Source of the DNA: Vitis vinifera
Taxonomy: Eukaryota; Streptophyta; Magnoliopsida; Vitales; Vitaceae
Direction: 5' to 3'
Length of the DNA: 64,000 nucleotides
Assembly (NCBI RefSeq): GCF_030704535.1
Contig: NC_081810.1
Location: forward strand, 7,636,501-7,700,500
Positions 61,417 to 64,000 of this stretch are shown piece after piece. Under the pieces are notes generated by a model. That model was not told the DNA's origin and did not search any database. It worked only from the letters and a program-made list of their open reading frames with translations. The position numbers and the translations under genes were made by a program. The stretch's first letter is position 1. Every line of letters starts with the position of its first letter.

Positions 61417-61749
61417 ATTTTTTAACCCTATGAAATGACCCTTTTGAATTTATGAACATCTTAGCAATTAAATTACACTTTCAGTTTAGAGGAGTGGAAC
61501 ATGAAGAAACTGGTACTGGTATAACTATATTGTGGCAATCTTACTTCAAGAGTTAATTCTTCCTTACAATGGCTTCCAAACAAAGAAAAGAAGTGTGATT
61601 TGCAGTGTTTCAAGATATTATGCTGCAATGACACCAAAGCCCCTAAACCCCTCAGTGCCCATGTCAAATATCCCTCAGAAGAAACAGAAAAACCATAACT
61701 TGTAGTCTATCAACCAAGTGATGGTCTGTGACATTTCTTCAAGTTTGTT

Positions 61750-63372
61750 TCACGGCTCTTCCAATGTGCCATTGGAGTACTCCTCACCTCCAACACCAGG
61801 TGTTCCATTCGATAGCCGGCTTGTGCTGGTGGAATTTGAATAAGGGGAGTATGAGGAAACAGGACTGCCTCGTGAGTACCGGTTCTGTGCAGCTGTGCTA
61901 CTTCTTGTTGCTTTGAGACGAGCCTTCCTACCCTGTAGTCAGCATGGTAGTAGTAATTCAGAAATGGAACACACAGTCTACCAAAAGTTTTCCATGGTAG
62001 GAATCACAAAATGGGATTTTACCGACAATGGAAACAGATAAAATGTCTCTCACCATGAATTTAGTTTTATCAAATTGAAGAAGTGGGATACAGATTAAGG
62101 TATCAAGGTGAAGAGAATGACCTTTCCCATGCACTTTTCCAAATGAGGAGCAAACCTTCCAGCCATGATTGATCGTCCACAGTTCATGCATTCAAATATT
62201 TCACTCGCTATGGCAGGATGAGATTGTCCAAATATGTCAACCACATACTTGCTATTTGCTTCACCACTGTTACTAGGATCAGCTACCCTTACTCGGGCTT
62301 GTGCTGACAACCTCAATTCTTCTTCCTCTTCTTCCAGATTTCGATCAAGGCCCAGCCTTGCTATCCGATGACACTCAGATGCAACATCAACAATAATGGA
62401 ATCAAGAAGATCCCCAAAAAAATGGGATGAAAGCTGCAAACACAAGCAAATTTCAGGTGGAATATGCATCCATACACACTATCTTTTATTCAACACCAAA
62501 CAGATAATATAGAAAGTTAACCATCATTATTTCAGTGTCTATTTTAATGGAAGCCACTCCTCAGGATGGAATCAGGGCTACAAATAGCAATGATGTGTAT
62601 GCTCTTATTATCTACAAGACATATAAAATGACTGCAGTCTCCTGCTCTTTTCTTTTCCTCATTCAGAGGGAAGTTTGGTTAATTGTGAACAGAATATTGG
62701 CCAATTCAATTCTATGAGGAGGCTAGTGATTAGAAACAGAAATGTGAACAGAATATTGGAGCCCAGAGATTTTTTTAGAACCAACATCTCTTGCTACAGA
62801 ATAAAAAATGCTTTAGTAAGATTATACAAACTAAACAATATCTCTCTCTTTCAATCAGTTAAAATAAAAAACAAAGCCAAAGAATAAAAGTAGATTCTGA
62901 ACAACAGAAAATGAAAGAAAAAACAAGTAACAGATGGTTATTCATGTACCAAGAGGAAAATTTCTCTTTAAAAAAAATCCTTCATTGGACTTATAACAGT
63001 GAGTCTAAACCCCAAAAATCCCCCTATCCCCAAAACCCTGCATGATGGAAGTATTTTCTTCCCTCGTGCTGTATGCAGAATGGGGAAACTGATGTCTTCC
63101 CCAGCCTACTGCTGTAAGGAGAGCACCAGTAAGATCTGAAATCAAGACTTTGGAGATCATCATATTACTTAGTGTTGAACAAAAGGTGTCAGATAGATCT
63201 CAAGCTAAGATTCTAGAGGTCATCATTGCATTTCTTGCAGTAAAACTTCTAACCACAAATCATCCACAGCTAGTTGGACAGTTCTTTTTCCCTTTCTCTT
63301 TTAAATTTCTGTGTCACAGTAAATGGAAAGAAATACCTGACTGGACATAGTATCCTCGTTTGGTGCTGACAT
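61750..63372 (-). CDS. SGF11: SAGA-associated factor 11 homologue
   Basis: Subunit of the deubiquitination module of the SAGA co-activator complex (with Ubp22/ENY2 in plants), acting on ubiquitinated H2B in the nucleus. Three exons on the minus strand: 63337-63372 (12 codons, MSAPNEDTMSSQ), 62122-62433 and 61750-61932, giving 176 residues; the Arabidopsis protein is about 180. An N-terminal helix LSSHFFGDLLDSIIVDVASE docks in the module. An acidic LEEEEEELR stretch follows. The SGF11 zinc finger is C94-x2-C97-x11-H109-x3-C113 in ECMNCGRSIMAGRF and HLEKC. The tail, starting GRKARLK, is basic then serine-rich. The tiny first exon is chosen because it keeps frame and resembles the known N terminus. 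It is separated by a ~0.9 kb intron. Confidence 0.92.
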
Positions 63373-64000
63373 GAGTTTTAGAGCAAGGTTACTAGGTCCG
63401 GTACACCAAGAGCCTCAGTTGAAGCCAGAACAGCTCAATAACCTTGCAAACAGGACACCATATCAAAATAGCAAATGAGCCATAAAAAATGAGTTAATCA
63501 GAGAACAATGTGGAGAATTTTAGATAAGCAAACAAAGATAAAATAAACCTACCCAAGTTGCATCTAAAATGAATTACTGATTAAAATGCATGAAGACAAG
63601 GATCTTGTAAAGGGGCAAAACAGAGACTAATAAGGATATAAATTCAATATTTCAACATAATGATTGATGGGAGGCATCAACAATCCAGGGGATGAAAATT
63701 TTAAACAATAAATACTTGATCTCACCAGGAAAAAAGCAACTCTTAGTCAAGCAAAGATACCATTAGAAGGGCAAAATGGATCCATTTGAGCACTACACAA
63801 TCTCATATGATGGTAAAATTGAGATTTTGACCAAAGAGACCACAAACAAGATATACAAATCTATCAATACTTTGTCATGTGAAGGTTCTTTTCTTGTTCC
63901 CATTTCCAAATACTAAAAGTTATTATGAGTTTATCTATTTTCTCTGGTTCTCATTCATATTTTCCATAATTATGGATCCAAATCATTAAAAAAAGAAAAG
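63373..64000. other. Upstream region of SGF11
   Basis: Presumed leader and promoter of the minus-strand SGF11 gene, up to the window edge. AT-rich; nothing else recognised. Confidence 0.5.

Overview
The window reads as nuclear DNA of a eudicot, most likely grapevine (Vitis). The genes have short spliced exons with AT-rich introns and carry plant-only families: an ATL RING-H2 pair, a HOOKLESS1-type acetyltransferase, a CHUP1-like protein and the starch-binding-domain F2KP. The intergenic DNA looks like repeats I associate with grape. The species call is inference; I could run no search.

Layout. 1-2.6 kb: 3' part of a KUP/HAK/KT potassium transporter (+). 3.4-5.7 kb: complete pyruvate decarboxylase, six coding exons (+). 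8.4-10.5 kb: CHUP1-like coiled-coil protein (+). 11.3-11.4 kb: RPL41, a 25-residue ribosomal protein gene with one intron (-), divergent from F2KP. 12.2-24.2 kb: bifunctional 6-phosphofructo-2-kinase/fructose-2,6-bisphosphatase, 23 coding exons (+); its introns hold a SINE and a LINE stub, each with a target-site duplication, and two MITE-like elements. 25.5 and 28.3 kb: two convergent ATL-type RING-H2 ubiquitin-ligase genes. 30.2-39.5 kb: a decayed Ty3/gypsy-type LTR retroelement lying on the minus strand, with a gag piece, a ~456 bp direct repeat, a minisatellite, and a chimeric insert made of two host gene pieces (PP2A catalytic subunit and mitochondrial enoyl reductase). 41.4 kb: tRNA (-). 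43.1-44.4 kb: ZIP6-like metal transporter (-). 50.2-51.5 kb: HLS1-like GNAT acetyltransferase (-). 57.2-60.6 kb: BAG-family co-chaperone (+). 61.3 kb: tRNA-Glu(CUC) (+). 61.7-63.4 kb: SGF11, a SAGA deubiquitinase-module subunit (-).

The genes do not form one pathway; they are independent housekeeping and regulatory loci (K+ and metal transport, fermentation, fructose-2,6-bisphosphate control of sugar partitioning, translation, protein turnover, chromatin). From memory, KUP1, ZIP6 and the HLS1-like gene are neighbours in Arabidopsis (At2g30070-30090), and F2KP and the CHUP1-like gene are neighbours (At1g07110-07120). The window may therefore preserve an ancestral order that Arabidopsis split between two segments.

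The item most worth a second look is the chimeric PP2A-enoyl-reductase fragment at 31.66-31.97 kb. The two pieces join at a stretch that fits both genes, which suggests template switching between two mRNAs.
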